Shown piece by piece: positions 48,007 to 57,108 of a stretch of 64,000 bases of DNA. Position numbers and translations under genes: made by a program. The notes beneath the pieces were generated by a model. The model had not been told where the DNA came from and did no database searches. It saw only the letters and a program-made list of their open reading frames with translations. Position 1 is the first letter of the stretch. Each line of letters opens with the position of its first letter. Origin of the DNA: Streptomyces roseoviridis (lineage in GTDB: Bacteria; Actinomycetota; Actinomycetes; Streptomycetales; Streptomycetaceae); contig NZ_BAAAWU010000001.1 in assembly GCF_039535235.1 (NCBI RefSeq), forward strand, positions 5,456,001-5,520,000, read 5' to 3'.

Positions 48007-49872
48007 TTACAGGCCGAGGTCGACCTCGAACTCGCCGGCCTCGAGGATCGCCTTGACGGCCGTCAGGTAGCGGGCGGCGTCCGCGCCGTCCACCAGACGG
48101 TGGTCGTAGGACAGGGCGACGTACGTCATGTCGCGGATCGCGATCGTCTCACCCAGGTCCGGGTGGTTCACGACGACCGGACGGCGCACGGTGGCGCCGA
48201 TGCCCAGGATGGCGACCTGGTTCGGCGGAACGATGATCGTGTCGAACAGCGCGCCGCGCGAACCGGTGTTGGAGATGGTGAAGGTCGCGCCCGCCAGGTC
48301 GTCCGGCGTGATCTTGCCGGCGCGCACGGCCGAGGCCAGCTCCGCGGTCTTCTTGGAGATGCCGGCGATGTTGAGGTCGCCCGCACCCTTGATGACCGGG
48401 GTCATCAGACCCTTCTCGGAGTCCACCGCGATACCGATGTTCTCGGTGTCGAAGTAGGTGATCGTGCCCTCGGCCTCGTTGATCCGGGCGTTGATGACCG
48501 GGTGGGCCTTCAGCGCCTGGGCCGCCGCCTTCACGAAGAACGGCATCGGGGAGAGCTTGACGCCCTCACGGGCGGCGAAGGCGTCCTTGGCCCGGGCGCG
48601 CAGCTTCATCAGCTTGGTGATGTCGACCTCGACGACCGAGGTCAGCTGGGCCTGGCCGTGCAGCGCCTTCATCATGTTGTCGCCGATGACCTTGCGCATG
48701 CGGGTCATCTTGACGGTCTGACCGCGCAGCGGGGAGACCTCCAGGGCCGGGGCCTTCGGCGCCGAGGCCGGAGCTGCGGCGGCGGGGGCCGGGGCGGCCT
48801 TCTTGGCCTCGGCGGCCGCGAGGACGTCCTGCTTGCGGATCCGGCCGCCGACGCCGGTGCCCTTGACGGACGCCAGGTCGACACCGTTCTCGGTGGCGAG
48901 CTTGCGGACCAGCGGGGTCACGTAGGCGCCGTCCTCCGCCGGCGCAGAGACCTGCGCGGCGCCAGCCGCTCCAGCGGAGCCGGTGCTTGCACCGGAGGCG
49001 GGGGCCGGGGCAGCGGCGGCGGGAGCGGCAGCGGCCGGAGCCGGGGTCGCCGGAGCCGGAGCGGCCACCGGGGCGGCGGGCTGGGCCGGAGCCGGGGCGG
49101 GCGCCGGGGCGGCAGGGGCCGCCGGAGCGGGGGCCGGAGCCGGAGCGGCCGGGGCCTCCTGGGCCGGGGCGGCGGCGGGCGCCGGGGCGGCCGGAGCCGG
49201 AGCGGCGGCCGGGGCGGCACCCGCGGCGCCGATGACGGCCAGCTTGGCGCCGACCTCGGCGGTCTCGTCCTCGCCGACGACGATCTCGAGCAGCACACCG
49301 GAGGCCGGGGCCGGGATCTCGGTGTCGACCTTGTCCGTGGAGACCTCGAGCAGCGGCTCGTCGGCCTCGACGCTCTCGCCGACCGACTTCAGCCAGCGGG
49401 TGACGGTGCCCTCGGTGACGGACTCGCCGAGCGCCGGCAGGACGACGTCGGTGCCCTGGGCGGAGCCGCCACCGGCGGCCGCCTCGGCGGTCGGGGCCGG
49501 AGCCGGCTCCTGGACGTCGGTGGACGGGGTGGCCTGCGGCGCCGGGGCGGCCGGCGCGTCCTGGGCCGGGGCCTCCTGGGCCGGAGCCGGAGCGGCCTCG
49601 GCGGCCGGCGCCGGCGCGGCGGCCGGGGCGCCCGAGCCGTCGTCGATGATGGCCAGCTCGGCGCCGACCTCGACCGTCTCGTCCTCGGCGACCTTGATGG
49701 AGGCCAGGATGCCCGAGGCGGGGGCGGGGATCTCGGTGTCGACCTTGTCGGTCGAGACCTCGAGCAGCGGCTCGTCGGCCTCGACGCGCTCGCCCTCGGC
49801 CTTGAGCCAGCGGGTGACGGTGCCCTCGGTGACGCTCTCGCCGAGCGCCGGCAGGGTTACGGAAACCGACAT
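48007..49872 (-). CDS. sucB: Dihydrolipoamide acyltransferase (E2) with two lipoyl domains
   Basis: 621-aa E2 core of 2-oxoacid dehydrogenase. Two lipoyl domains (residues about 2-76 and 127-200), each with the lipoyl Lys in STDKVDTE, are nearly identical. Ala/Pro-rich linkers separate them; the one at about 205-300 is unusually long. The E3-binding domain (TPLVRKLATENGVDL) follows, then the catalytic domain with LSYDHRLVDGADAARYL (His and Asp of the active site). ATG 49872. It is 62 bp downstream of lpd, one operon. In actinobacteria this E2 may serve both pyruvate and 2-oxoglutarate complexes. Confidence 0.96.
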   Translation of the reverse strand: MSVSVTLPALGESVTEGTVTRWLKAEGERVEADEPLLEVSTDKVDTEIPAPASGILASIKVAEDETVEVGAELAIIDDGSGAPAAAPAPAAEAAPAPAQEAPAQDAPAAPAPQATPSTDVQEPAPAPTAEAAAGGGSAQGTDVVLPALGESVTEGTVTRWLKSVGESVEADEPLLEVSTDKVDTEIPAPASGVLLEIVVGEDETAEVGAKLAVIGAAGAAPAAAPAPAAPAPAAAPAQEAPAAPAPAPAPAAPAAPAPAPAPAQPAAPVAAPAPATPAPAAAAPAAAAPAPASGASTGSAGAAGAAQVSAPAEDGAYVTPLVRKLATENGVDLASVKGTGVGGRIRKQDVLAAAEAKKAAPAPAAAAPASAPKAPALEVSPLRGQTVKMTRMRKVIGDNMMKALHGQAQLTSVVEVDITKLMKLRARAKDAFAAREGVKLSPMPFFVKAAAQALKAHPVINARINEAEGTITYFDTENIGIAVDSEKGLMTPVIKGAGDLNIAGISKKTAELASAVRAGKITPDDLAGATFTISNTGSRGALFDTIIVPPNQVAILGIGATVRRPVVVNHPDLGETIAIRDMTYVALSYDHRLVDGADAARYLTAVKAILEAGEFEVDLGL

Positions 49873-49934
49873 GGTTTCAGTTGCTCCTCACGAATTGCGG
49901 AAAGTGGTCGTCGCGCCCGTAGATGACGTCGGCG

Positions 49935-51323
49935 TCAGTCGTGCGAGTGCAGGGGCTTGCCGGCCAGGGCCAGGTGGGCCTCGCCGAGCGCCTCGTTCTG
50001 CGTCGGGTGGGCGTGGATGAGCTGCGCGACCTCGGCCGGCAGCGCCTCCCAGTTGTAGATCAGCTGCGCCTCGCCGACCTGCTCGCCCATGCGGTCACCG
50101 ACCATGTGGACGCCGACCACGGCACCGTCCTTGACCTGGACGAGCTTGATCTCGCCCGCGGTCTTCAGGATCTTGCTCTTGCCGTTGCCCGCGAGGTTGT
50201 ACTTCAGGGCGACGACCTTGTCCGCGCCGTAGATCTCCTTGGCCTTGGCCTCGGTGATGCCGACGGAGGCGACCTCCGGGTGGCAGTACGTCACCCGCGG
50301 CACGCCGTCGTAGTCGATCGGGACGGTCTTCAGACCGGCCAGCCGCTCCGCCACGAGGATGCCCTCGGCGAAGCCGACGTGCGCCAGCTGGAGCGTCGGG
50401 ACCAGGTCGCCGACCGCGGAGACGGTGGGCACGTTGGTCCGCATGTACTCGTCCACGAGGACGTAGCCGCGGTCCATCGCGATGCCCTGCTCCTCGTAGC
50501 CGAGACCGGCCGAGACCGGGCCGCGGCCGATGGCGACGAGCAGCACCTCGGCCTCGAAGGTCTTGCCGTCGGCCAGGGTGACCTTCACACCGTTCTCGGT
50601 GTACTCGGCCGACTGGAAGAAGGTGCCGAGGTTGAACTTGATGCCGCGCTTGCGGAAGGCGCGCTCCAGCAGCTTGGAGCTGTTCTCGTCCTCGACCGGC
50701 ACGAGGTGCTTCATGCCCTCGATGACCGTGACGTCGGTGCCGAAGGACTTCCACGCCGAGGCGAACTCGACGCCGATGACACCGCCGCCGAGGATGATCG
50801 CGGACTCCGGGACCCGGTCCAGGGTCAGCGCGTGGTCCGAGGTGATGATGCGGTTGCCGTCGATCTCCAGGCCGGGCAGGGACTTCGGCACGGAACCGGT
50901 GGCGAGGAGGACGTGACGGCCCTCGACACGGCGGCCGTCCACGTCGACGGAGGTCGGGGAGGACAGGTAGCCGCTGCCCTCGATGTACGTCACCTTGCGG
51001 GAGGCGACCAGACCCTGCAGGCCCTTGTAGAGGCCCGAGATCACGTCGTCCTTGTACTTGTGCACGGCCTTGATGTCGATGCCCTCGAAGGAGGCACGGA
51101 CACCGAACTGCTCCGCCTCGCGCGCCTGGTCGGCGATCTCGCCGGCGTGCAGCAGGGCCTTCGTCGGGATGCAGCCGTTGTGCAGGCAGGTGCCGCCGAG
51201 CTTGTTCTTCTCGATCAGTGCGACGTCCAGGCCCAGCTGCGCTCCGCGCAGCGCCGCGGCGTAACCGCCGCTACCGCCGCCGAGAATCACTAGGTCGAAA
51301 ACGGTGCTGGCGTCGTTCGCCAC
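49935..51323 (-). CDS. lpdA: Dihydrolipoyl dehydrogenase (E3)
   Basis: 462-aa FAD enzyme that reoxidises dihydrolipoamide with NAD+. The FAD motif ILGGGSGGYAAAL and the redox pair in GGTCLHNGCIPTKAL are clear; the NAD motif is ILGGGVIGVEFAS; the C-terminal base is in HAHPTQNEAL. GTG start at 51323 follows GGAGGA; a longer frame to 51446 lacks a ribosome site. Upstream gene of the lpd-sucB operon. Length is standard. Confidence 0.97.
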   Translation of the reverse strand: MANDASTVFDLVILGGGSGGYAAALRGAQLGLDVALIEKNKLGGTCLHNGCIPTKALLHAGEIADQAREAEQFGVRASFEGIDIKAVHKYKDDVISGLYKGLQGLVASRKVTYIEGSGYLSSPTSVDVDGRRVEGRHVLLATGSVPKSLPGLEIDGNRIITSDHALTLDRVPESAIILGGGVIGVEFASAWKSFGTDVTVIEGMKHLVPVEDENSSKLLERAFRKRGIKFNLGTFFQSAEYTENGVKVTLADGKTFEAEVLLVAIGRGPVSAGLGYEEQGIAMDRGYVLVDEYMRTNVPTVSAVGDLVPTLQLAHVGFAEGILVAERLAGLKTVPIDYDGVPRVTYCHPEVASVGITEAKAKEIYGADKVVALKYNLAGNGKSKILKTAGEIKLVQVKDGAVVGVHMVGDRMGEQVGEAQLIYNWEALPAEVAQLIHAHPTQNEALGEAHLALAGKPLHSHD

Positions 51324-51565
51324 GTCACGTCCTCCATGCATGTGCGCTCGTCGCCCGTCTTCGGTGACGGGGCGGCGGCTGGTTCCGGCCGCTTTTCTTC
51401 GGCCCTGTGGTGGGGGCCCTGTCCTGCCGAGAACCCATCTTCGCACTTGTTGCCGGATGGCGGGACGCGGGGCCGGGCACTGAGACGGCCGATCGTCCGT
51501 ACGGGCGGGTGGCGGAGGCGTACGAACCTACGGATTTCGTCGCGGGCGGACGCGACCGGGTACGC

Positions 51566-51600
51566 GTACGGCCCCGGGGAGCGCGTCCCCGGGGCCGTAC
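51566..51600 (-). terminator. Terminator hairpin after pepA
   Basis: GTACGGCCCCGGGGA (51566-51580), loop GCGCG, TCCCCGGGGCCGTAC (51586-51600): perfect 15-bp stem, 10 bp after the pepA stop. The remaining gap to lpd (51324-51565) should hold the lpd promoter; none is clear to me. Confidence 0.88.
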
Positions 51601-51610
51601 CGAGCACGGC

Positions 51611-53119
51611 TTACAGCTCGCCCTCGGCGGTGAGCTCCGCCAGCCGCACCAGGGTGCGGACCGAGGACCCCGTGCCGCCCTTCGGGGTGTAGCCGTAGGG
51701 GGCGCCCTCGTGGAAGGCCGGGCCGGCGATGTCCAGGTGGGCCCAGGTGATGCCCTCGCCCACGAACTCCTTCAGGAACAGACCGGCCACCAGGCCGCCG
51801 CCCATCCGCTCGCCCATGTTGGCGATGTCCGCGGTCGGGGAGTCCATGCCCTTGCGCAGGTCCGCCGGCAGCGGCATCGGCCAGGACTGCTCGCCGACCT
51901 CCTCGGCGATCTCGTGGATCGCGGTGCGGTAGTCGTCGTCGTTGGCCATGACGGCGAAGGTGCGGTTGCCGAGCGCCAGCACCATGGCACCGGTCAGGGT
52001 CGCCACGTCGACGATCGCGTCCGGGTTCTCCTCGGAGGCCTTGGTCAGCGCGTCGGCGAGGACGAGCCGGCCCTCGGCGTCGGTGTTGAGGACCTCGACG
52101 GTCTTGCCGCTGTACATGCGCAGCACGTCGCCCGGGCGGACGGCGGTGCCGGACGGCATGTTCTCGGCGAGCGCCAGCCAGCCGGTGACGTTGACGGCGA
52201 GGCCCAGGCGGGCGGCGGCCACGACGGTGGCGAACACGGCGGCCGCACCGCTCATGTCGCACTTCATCGTCTCGTTGTGGCCGGCCGGCTTCAGGGAGAT
52301 GCCGCCCGAGTCGTAGGTGATGCCCTTGCCGACCAGGGCGAGGGTCTTCTCCGCCTTCGGGTGGGTGTAGGCGATGCGGACCAGCCGCGGCGGGTTCGCC
52401 GAGCCGGAGCCGACGCCGAGGATGCCGCCGTAGCCGCCCTTGGTGAGCGCCTTCTCGTCGAGGACCTGGACCTTGAGGCCGTGCTCCTTGCCGGCGGCCT
52501 GCGCGGCGGCGGCGAAGGCGGCCGGGGTCAGGTCGTTCGGCGGCTGGTTGATCAGGTCGCGGGCCCGGTTCATCTCCTCGGCCACGGCGACCGCGCGCTC
52601 CGCGGCGGCCTTGTGGGCCTTGTCGCGGGGCTTGGCGCCGAGCAGGGCGACCTCGGCCAGCGGCTTCTTCGCGCCCTGGCCGTTCTCCTGGTACGCGGTG
52701 TAGGCGTACGCGCCGAGCAGCGCGCCCTCGGCGATGGCGCCGGCCTCCTCCGGGGAGGCGATCGGCAGCGCGAAGGCCGCCTTCTTCGCGCCGGTCAGCG
52801 CGCGGGCGGCGGTACCGGCGGCACGCCGCAGGGCCTCCGTCCGGTAGGGCTCGCCGTCCTCGGGGGCGGAGCCGAGGCCGACGGCCAGGACGACGGGGGC
52901 CTTGAGCCCGGCGGGGGAGGGCAGCTTGATCGCCTCACCCTCGGCACCGGAGGCGCCCAGGGTCTCCAGGACGGCGGCGAGGCCGCCGTCGAAGGCCTTG
53001 TCGACGGCCTCGGCGCCCGGGGCCACGACGAGCGTCTTGCCGGACTTCGCGACGCCGACCACGACGGCGTCGGCGCGCAGCGTCGCCGCTCCGGCGGTGC
53101 TGAGAGTGAGAGCAGTCAC
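51611..53119 (-). CDS. pepA: Leucyl aminopeptidase (M17)
   Basis: 502-aa cytosolic zinc/manganese aminopeptidase that removes N-terminal residues from peptides. Signature NTDAEGRLVLADAL and metal ligands in LVGKGITYDSGGISLKP and MKCDMSGAAAV are intact. GTG start at 53119; the ribosome site is weak. Length fits the family. Divergent from the exopolysaccharide operon, with 302 bp between the starts. Confidence 0.96.
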   Translation of the reverse strand: MTALTLSTAGAATLRADAVVVGVAKSGKTLVVAPGAEAVDKAFDGGLAAVLETLGASGAEGEAIKLPSPAGLKAPVVLAVGLGSAPEDGEPYRTEALRRAAGTAARALTGAKKAAFALPIASPEEAGAIAEGALLGAYAYTAYQENGQGAKKPLAEVALLGAKPRDKAHKAAAERAVAVAEEMNRARDLINQPPNDLTPAAFAAAAQAAGKEHGLKVQVLDEKALTKGGYGGILGVGSGSANPPRLVRIAYTHPKAEKTLALVGKGITYDSGGISLKPAGHNETMKCDMSGAAAVFATVVAAARLGLAVNVTGWLALAENMPSGTAVRPGDVLRMYSGKTVEVLNTDAEGRLVLADALTKASEENPDAIVDVATLTGAMVLALGNRTFAVMANDDDYRTAIHEIAEEVGEQSWPMPLPADLRKGMDSPTADIANMGERMGGGLVAGLFLKEFVGEGITWAHLDIAGPAFHEGAPYGYTPKGGTGSSVRTLVRLAELTAEGEL

Positions 53120-53385
53120 GGTGGTGAATTCTCGCTTCCGTTGAGTTCTGTGGCGGTCGAGGGATGGGCCGACCGTGCCCGCCGCATCGTATTTCGGCCC
53201 GATGAGCGCCGGTAATGAGCCTACGCTCGCTCGGCGACCGCGCTCACAGCGGCGTTGATTCACTCGTCCGTGGTGTCTCTTTCGGGTTTACGGCGCGGGC
53301 CCGTCGCCCCCGTCCCAGACTCGCCTCAATCGCGCAAGGGAGACCACCGCCCTTCGCGCCGTCTGCGACGACTCCACAGGCCCCG

Positions 53386-53409
53386 CCCTCGGCGGGCGCC
53401 TGCCGAGGG
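53386..53409 (+). promoter_or_regulatory. Hairpin covering the ribosome site of the exopolysaccharide operon
   Basis: CCCTCGGC (53386-53393) pairs perfectly with GCCGAGGG (53402-53409) around a GGGCGCCT loop. The right arm is the GAGGGGG ribosome-binding sequence of the deacetylase gene (ATG 53422), so the stem would hide it. I could not match a known riboswitch in the 302-bp gap 53120-53421, and no promoter boxes are convincing. Confidence 0.5.
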
Positions 53410-53421
53410 GGACACCCACCG

Positions 53422-55560
53422 ATGGACTCCGGCCGATTCCGTACGCCCAGAACCACCGCACGCCCACCCCGCGGGCTCCGCACCTCCCGCACGGTCCGGG
53501 CGCCCCGGCCCGCCCGCAGGGCCTCCCGGCTCGCCGCGCTCGCCGCCGCCGGGCTGCTCGCCACCGTCGTGCCCTCCGCGCAGGCGGGCGCCGCCGACCC
53601 GGTCCCGCGGATCGACCTGACGGTGCTCGTCGTCGACGACGGCAGCAGCCCCATCGAGGCGATCACCGCCGAGCTGAAGGGCTCCGGCGTCCCGTACCGC
53701 ACCCTCGACCTCACCGACCCCGGCCGGCCCCTGCTGACCCCCGCCTTCCTCAGCGAGCCCTCCGACAGCGCCACCGGCCGGCCCCGCGCCCGCTACCAGG
53801 GCGTCGTCCTGCCGCACGAGTCCGCCTTCGGCCCCGACTCCGCCGAGCAGGCCGCGCTCGCCGCGTACGAGCGGGCCTACGGCATCCCGCAGGTCGACGC
53901 CTCCACCTGGGCCCACCCCGGCGTCGGCCTCGACTACACCTCCGACGGCGGCTGGTCCGGCGTCCTCGACGGCGCCCGCGCCCACGTCACACCCGCCGGG
54001 AAGGCCGGCCCCTTCCGCGACCTGCGCGGGACGCTGACCTTCGAGGACAACGACCCGCGCGTCTCGGAGAGCTACGGCTACGCGGGCCGCCCCCGGCCCG
54101 GCTACACCAGCTACCTCGACATGCCCGCCGCGGACGGCGGACGGATCAGCCTGATCGGCGAGTACGCCCACGACGGGCGGCGCGAACTCGTCGTCACCTT
54201 CGCCTACAACCCGCACCAGCGTCAGTCCCGGGCCCTGGCCCGCGGCATCGTCGAGTGGCTCACCCAGGGCGTCCACCTCGGCCAGAGCCGCAACTACCTC
54301 TCCGTCCACGTCGACGACGTCCTCGCCCCCGACGCCCGCTGGGACCCGGTGCGCGACTGCACCCCCGGAGACCTCGACTGCCCCGGCGGCGACGGAGGGG
54401 CCGGCGGGAACCCGATCCGGATGACCGCCGCCGACGCCGCGTACGCAGCCGCCTGGCAGACGTCCTCCGGCTTCCTCCTCGACATGGTCTACAACGGCGG
54501 CCAGGGCGAGCAGTGGAAGGCCGAGCACGGCGGCACCGACCCGCTCGCCGCCCGCCTGATCGCCGACCGCGACCGGTACCGGTGGATCAACCACACCTAC
54601 ACCCATCCCTTCCTCGGCTGCGTACAGGACGCCAGGACCGTCCCCTGGACCTGCGCCGAGGACGCCGCCGGCGCCACGAAGTGGGTGAGCCGCGCCGAGA
54701 TCTCCGCCCAGATCCGCGACAACCTCGACTGGGCGTACGCCAAGGGCATCGCCGTCGACCGCGGCGAACTGGTCACCGGCGAGCACTCCGGCCTCAGGAC
54801 CCTGCCGCAGCAGCCCGTCGACAACCCGAACCTCGCGCCGGCGCTCGCCGACAACGGCGTGCGGTGGACCGCGAGCGACAACTCCCGCGAACCGCGGCAG
54901 CGTTCCGTCGGCACCGGGCCCAACGCCGCGCGGACCGTGCCCCGCCACCCCATGAACGTGTACTACAACGTGGGCACCGCCGCGGAGATGGCCGACGAGT
55001 ACAACTGGATCCACACCTCCCGCGCCGACGGCGGCAGCGGCGCCTGCGAGAACGATCCGGCCTCCACCTGCCTGCCCGCGCCGCTCGACACCGCCACCGG
55101 CTACGCCACCCACATCGTGCCGCAGGAGGCCCGCACCGCCCTGCGCCACGTCCTCGGCAACGACCCCCGGCCTACTTACGTCCACCAGTCCAACCTGGCC
55201 GAGGAACGCCTCCTCTACCCCGTCCTCGACAAGGTCCTCGCCGACTACCGGGAGCTGTTCGCGGACCACACCCCGCTCGTCAACCCCCGCCAGCGGGACG
55301 TCGGCGCCGAGCTGAACCGCCGTGCGGCCTGGGAGGTGGCCCTCGCCGCCGGCCAGGTCACCGCCTACCGCGTCGGCGCCACCGTCACCGTCAGGGCGCC
55401 CGCCGGCGTCGCCGTCCCGCTCACCGCCCCCGAGGGAACCCGCAGGCAACTCCTCCTCGGGACCGCGCCGTTCGGCAGCCCCTACGCCGGCACGCGCTCC
55501 GCCTGGACCACGCCGGAGGCGCTCCAGAGCGCCATCACCCTGCGACTGCCCACCACCTGA
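53422..55560 (+). CDS. Secreted Agd3-like polysaccharide deacetylase (CE18 type)
   Basis: 712 aa. ATG 53422 follows GAGGGGG. A long, Arg-rich n-region (36 residues, with RRAS) precedes the hydrophobic LAALAAAGLLATVV and an AQA cleavage site near residue 53, so it is exported, possibly by Tat. Residues about 60-290 match the N-terminal module of Agd3 (LTVLVVDDGSSPIEAITAEL, GVVLPHESAFG). The catalytic part has the metal Asp in SVHVDDVLAPDARWD (about 294-308) and the His pair of NHTYTHPFLGC (391, 395). Fungal Agd3 removes acetyl groups from galactosaminogalactan. First gene of the operon. Similarity recognised by motif and order, not by alignment. Confidence 0.82.
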   Translation: MDSGRFRTPRTTARPPRGLRTSRTVRAPRPARRASRLAALAAAGLLATVVPSAQAGAADPVPRIDLTVLVVDDGSSPIEAITAELKGSGVPYRTLDLTDPGRPLLTPAFLSEPSDSATGRPRARYQGVVLPHESAFGPDSAEQAALAAYERAYGIPQVDASTWAHPGVGLDYTSDGGWSGVLDGARAHVTPAGKAGPFRDLRGTLTFEDNDPRVSESYGYAGRPRPGYTSYLDMPAADGGRISLIGEYAHDGRRELVVTFAYNPHQRQSRALARGIVEWLTQGVHLGQSRNYLSVHVDDVLAPDARWDPVRDCTPGDLDCPGGDGGAGGNPIRMTAADAAYAAAWQTSSGFLLDMVYNGGQGEQWKAEHGGTDPLAARLIADRDRYRWINHTYTHPFLGCVQDARTVPWTCAEDAAGATKWVSRAEISAQIRDNLDWAYAKGIAVDRGELVTGEHSGLRTLPQQPVDNPNLAPALADNGVRWTASDNSREPRQRSVGTGPNAARTVPRHPMNVYYNVGTAAEMADEYNWIHTSRADGGSGACENDPASTCLPAPLDTATGYATHIVPQEARTALRHVLGNDPRPTYVHQSNLAEERLLYPVLDKVLADYRELFADHTPLVNPRQRDVGAELNRRAAWEVALAAGQVTAYRVGATVTVRAPAGVAVPLTAPEGTRRQLLLGTAPFGSPYAGTRSAWTTPEALQSAITLRLPTT

Positions 55561-55599
55561 CCCGCCACCAGCAGCTCACGTTCCGGGGGGACACCACAC

Positions 55600-57108
55600 A
55601 TGCCGAGCAGTGGCCGCCACGTCACCATGCTCACCGAAGGCACCTATCCACACGTCCACGGCGGCGTCAGCACCTGGTGCGACCAGCTGATCCGGGGCAT
55701 GCCCGAGGTCGACTTCCAGGTCCTCGCCCTCACCGGCAGCGGCCGCGAACCCGTCGCCTGGGAACTGCCGCCGAACCTCTCCGACCACACCTCGTTCCCG
55801 CTCTGGGGCACCCCGGAGCGGGGCCGGGCCCCGCGCGGCCGCGACCGGCGCCGCTTCCTCGACACCTACGAGCACTTCCTGCTCTCCCTCCTCGACCCCA
55901 CCGCGGGCTGCGACTTCGGCGAAGGGCTCTACGCCCTCGCCGCGCTCGCCCGCGAAGGACGGCTCACCACCGCCCTGCGCTCCGAGCGGTCCCTGCGCTC
56001 ACTGATGTGGATCTGGACCATGCCGCATCTGCCGACGGCCGCGGCCCGGCCCACCGTCCACGACGCCCTCACCGCCACCGACCTGCTGGAACACGCCCTG
56101 CGCCCGCTCGCCGCCACGATCCCCGAAGGCCGCGTCGCCCACGCCGTCTCCAGCGGACTCGCCACGCTCCCGGCGCTCGCCGCCCAGCACTTCGAAGGGG
56201 TGCCCTTCCTGCTCACCGAACACGGCATCTACCTGCGCGAGCGCTACCTCGGCTATCGCACCGAGCCGCAGCGCTGGCCCGTCAAATCGTTCCTGCTCGG
56301 CTTCTACCGGGAGCTCACCTCCCTCGGCTACCGCAAGGCCGACCTCATCACCCCGTGCAACCAGTACAACCGGCGCTGGGAGGAACGCGGCGGTGCCCCC
56401 GCCGACCGTATCCGCACCGTCTACAACGGCGTCGACCCCGCAGCCTTCCCCTGGGCCGGACCCGAACCGGAGACCCCCACGCTCAGCTGGGTGGGCCGCG
56501 TCGACCCCATCAAGGACGTCCAGACCCTCCTGCGGGCGTACGCGATCTGCCGGGCCGAACTGCCCGAGCTGAGGCTGCGGTTGTTCGGCCCGGTCCCGGC
56601 CGGCAACGAGGACTACCGCATCCGCCTGGAGAAGCTGGCCGCCGAACTCGGCGTCACCGACGGCGTCACCTTCGAGGGACGCGCCTCGGACGTCGCCGGG
56701 GCCTACGCGGCCGGAAACGTCGTCGTGCTCTCCTCCATCAGCGAGGGCTTCCCCTTCTCCCTGATCGAGGCCATGTCCTGCGGCCGGGCCACCGTCTCCA
56801 CCGACGTCGGCGGCGTGCGCGAGGCCGTCGGCGACACCGGCCTCGTCGTCCCGCCCCGCGAACCGGCCGTGATGGCCGCCGCCCTCAGCGACCTGCTGCG
56901 CGACGCCACCCGCCGCGCCGACCTCGCCCGCAGGGCCCGCCAGCGGGTCGTCGACCGCTTCACCCTGCACCGCTCGGTCGACGGCTTCCGCCGCATCTAC
57001 CTGGAACTCGCCGGCCGCCCCGTCACCGAGCGCCCCGAACCCGACGACTGGACGGTCCGCCTCACCGACCCCTGGCGTACGGCCCTGATGGAAGGCGCCT
57101 GGGCATGA
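55600..57108 (+). CDS. pelF: PelF-type GT4 glycosyltransferase
   Basis: 502-aa cytoplasmic polymerase-type glycosyltransferase. PelF-like start MLTEGTYPHVHGGVSTWCDQ, then LLTEHGIYLRER, VYNGVDP, SWVGRVDPIKDVQTLL and the GT4 E-x7-E motif in SEGFPFSLIEAMSCG. PelF uses UDP-GalNAc (or related UDP-sugar) to build the Pel polymer in Pseudomonas and in Gram-positives. ATG 55600 is 39 bp after the deacetylase stop with GGGGGGAC before it; the stop overlaps the next ATG (ATGA). Family is clear; polymer identity is inferred. Confidence 0.9.
   Translation: MPSSGRHVTMLTEGTYPHVHGGVSTWCDQLIRGMPEVDFQVLALTGSGREPVAWELPPNLSDHTSFPLWGTPERGRAPRGRDRRRFLDTYEHFLLSLLDPTAGCDFGEGLYALAALAREGRLTTALRSERSLRSLMWIWTMPHLPTAAARPTVHDALTATDLLEHALRPLAATIPEGRVAHAVSSGLATLPALAAQHFEGVPFLLTEHGIYLRERYLGYRTEPQRWPVKSFLLGFYRELTSLGYRKADLITPCNQYNRRWEERGGAPADRIRTVYNGVDPAAFPWAGPEPETPTLSWVGRVDPIKDVQTLLRAYAICRAELPELRLRLFGPVPAGNEDYRIRLEKLAAELGVTDGVTFEGRASDVAGAYAAGNVVVLSSISEGFPFSLIEAMSCGRATVSTDVGGVREAVGDTGLVVPPREPAVMAAALSDLLRDATRRADLARRARQRVVDRFTLHRSVDGFRRIYLELAGRPVTERPEPDDWTVRLTDPWRTALMEGAWA

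Noticed and set aside
53215..53421. Longer N-terminus of the deacetylase starting at 53215
   Set aside because: It adds about 69 residues without a ribosome site and would bury the signal peptide; ATG 53422 has GAGGGGG upstream.
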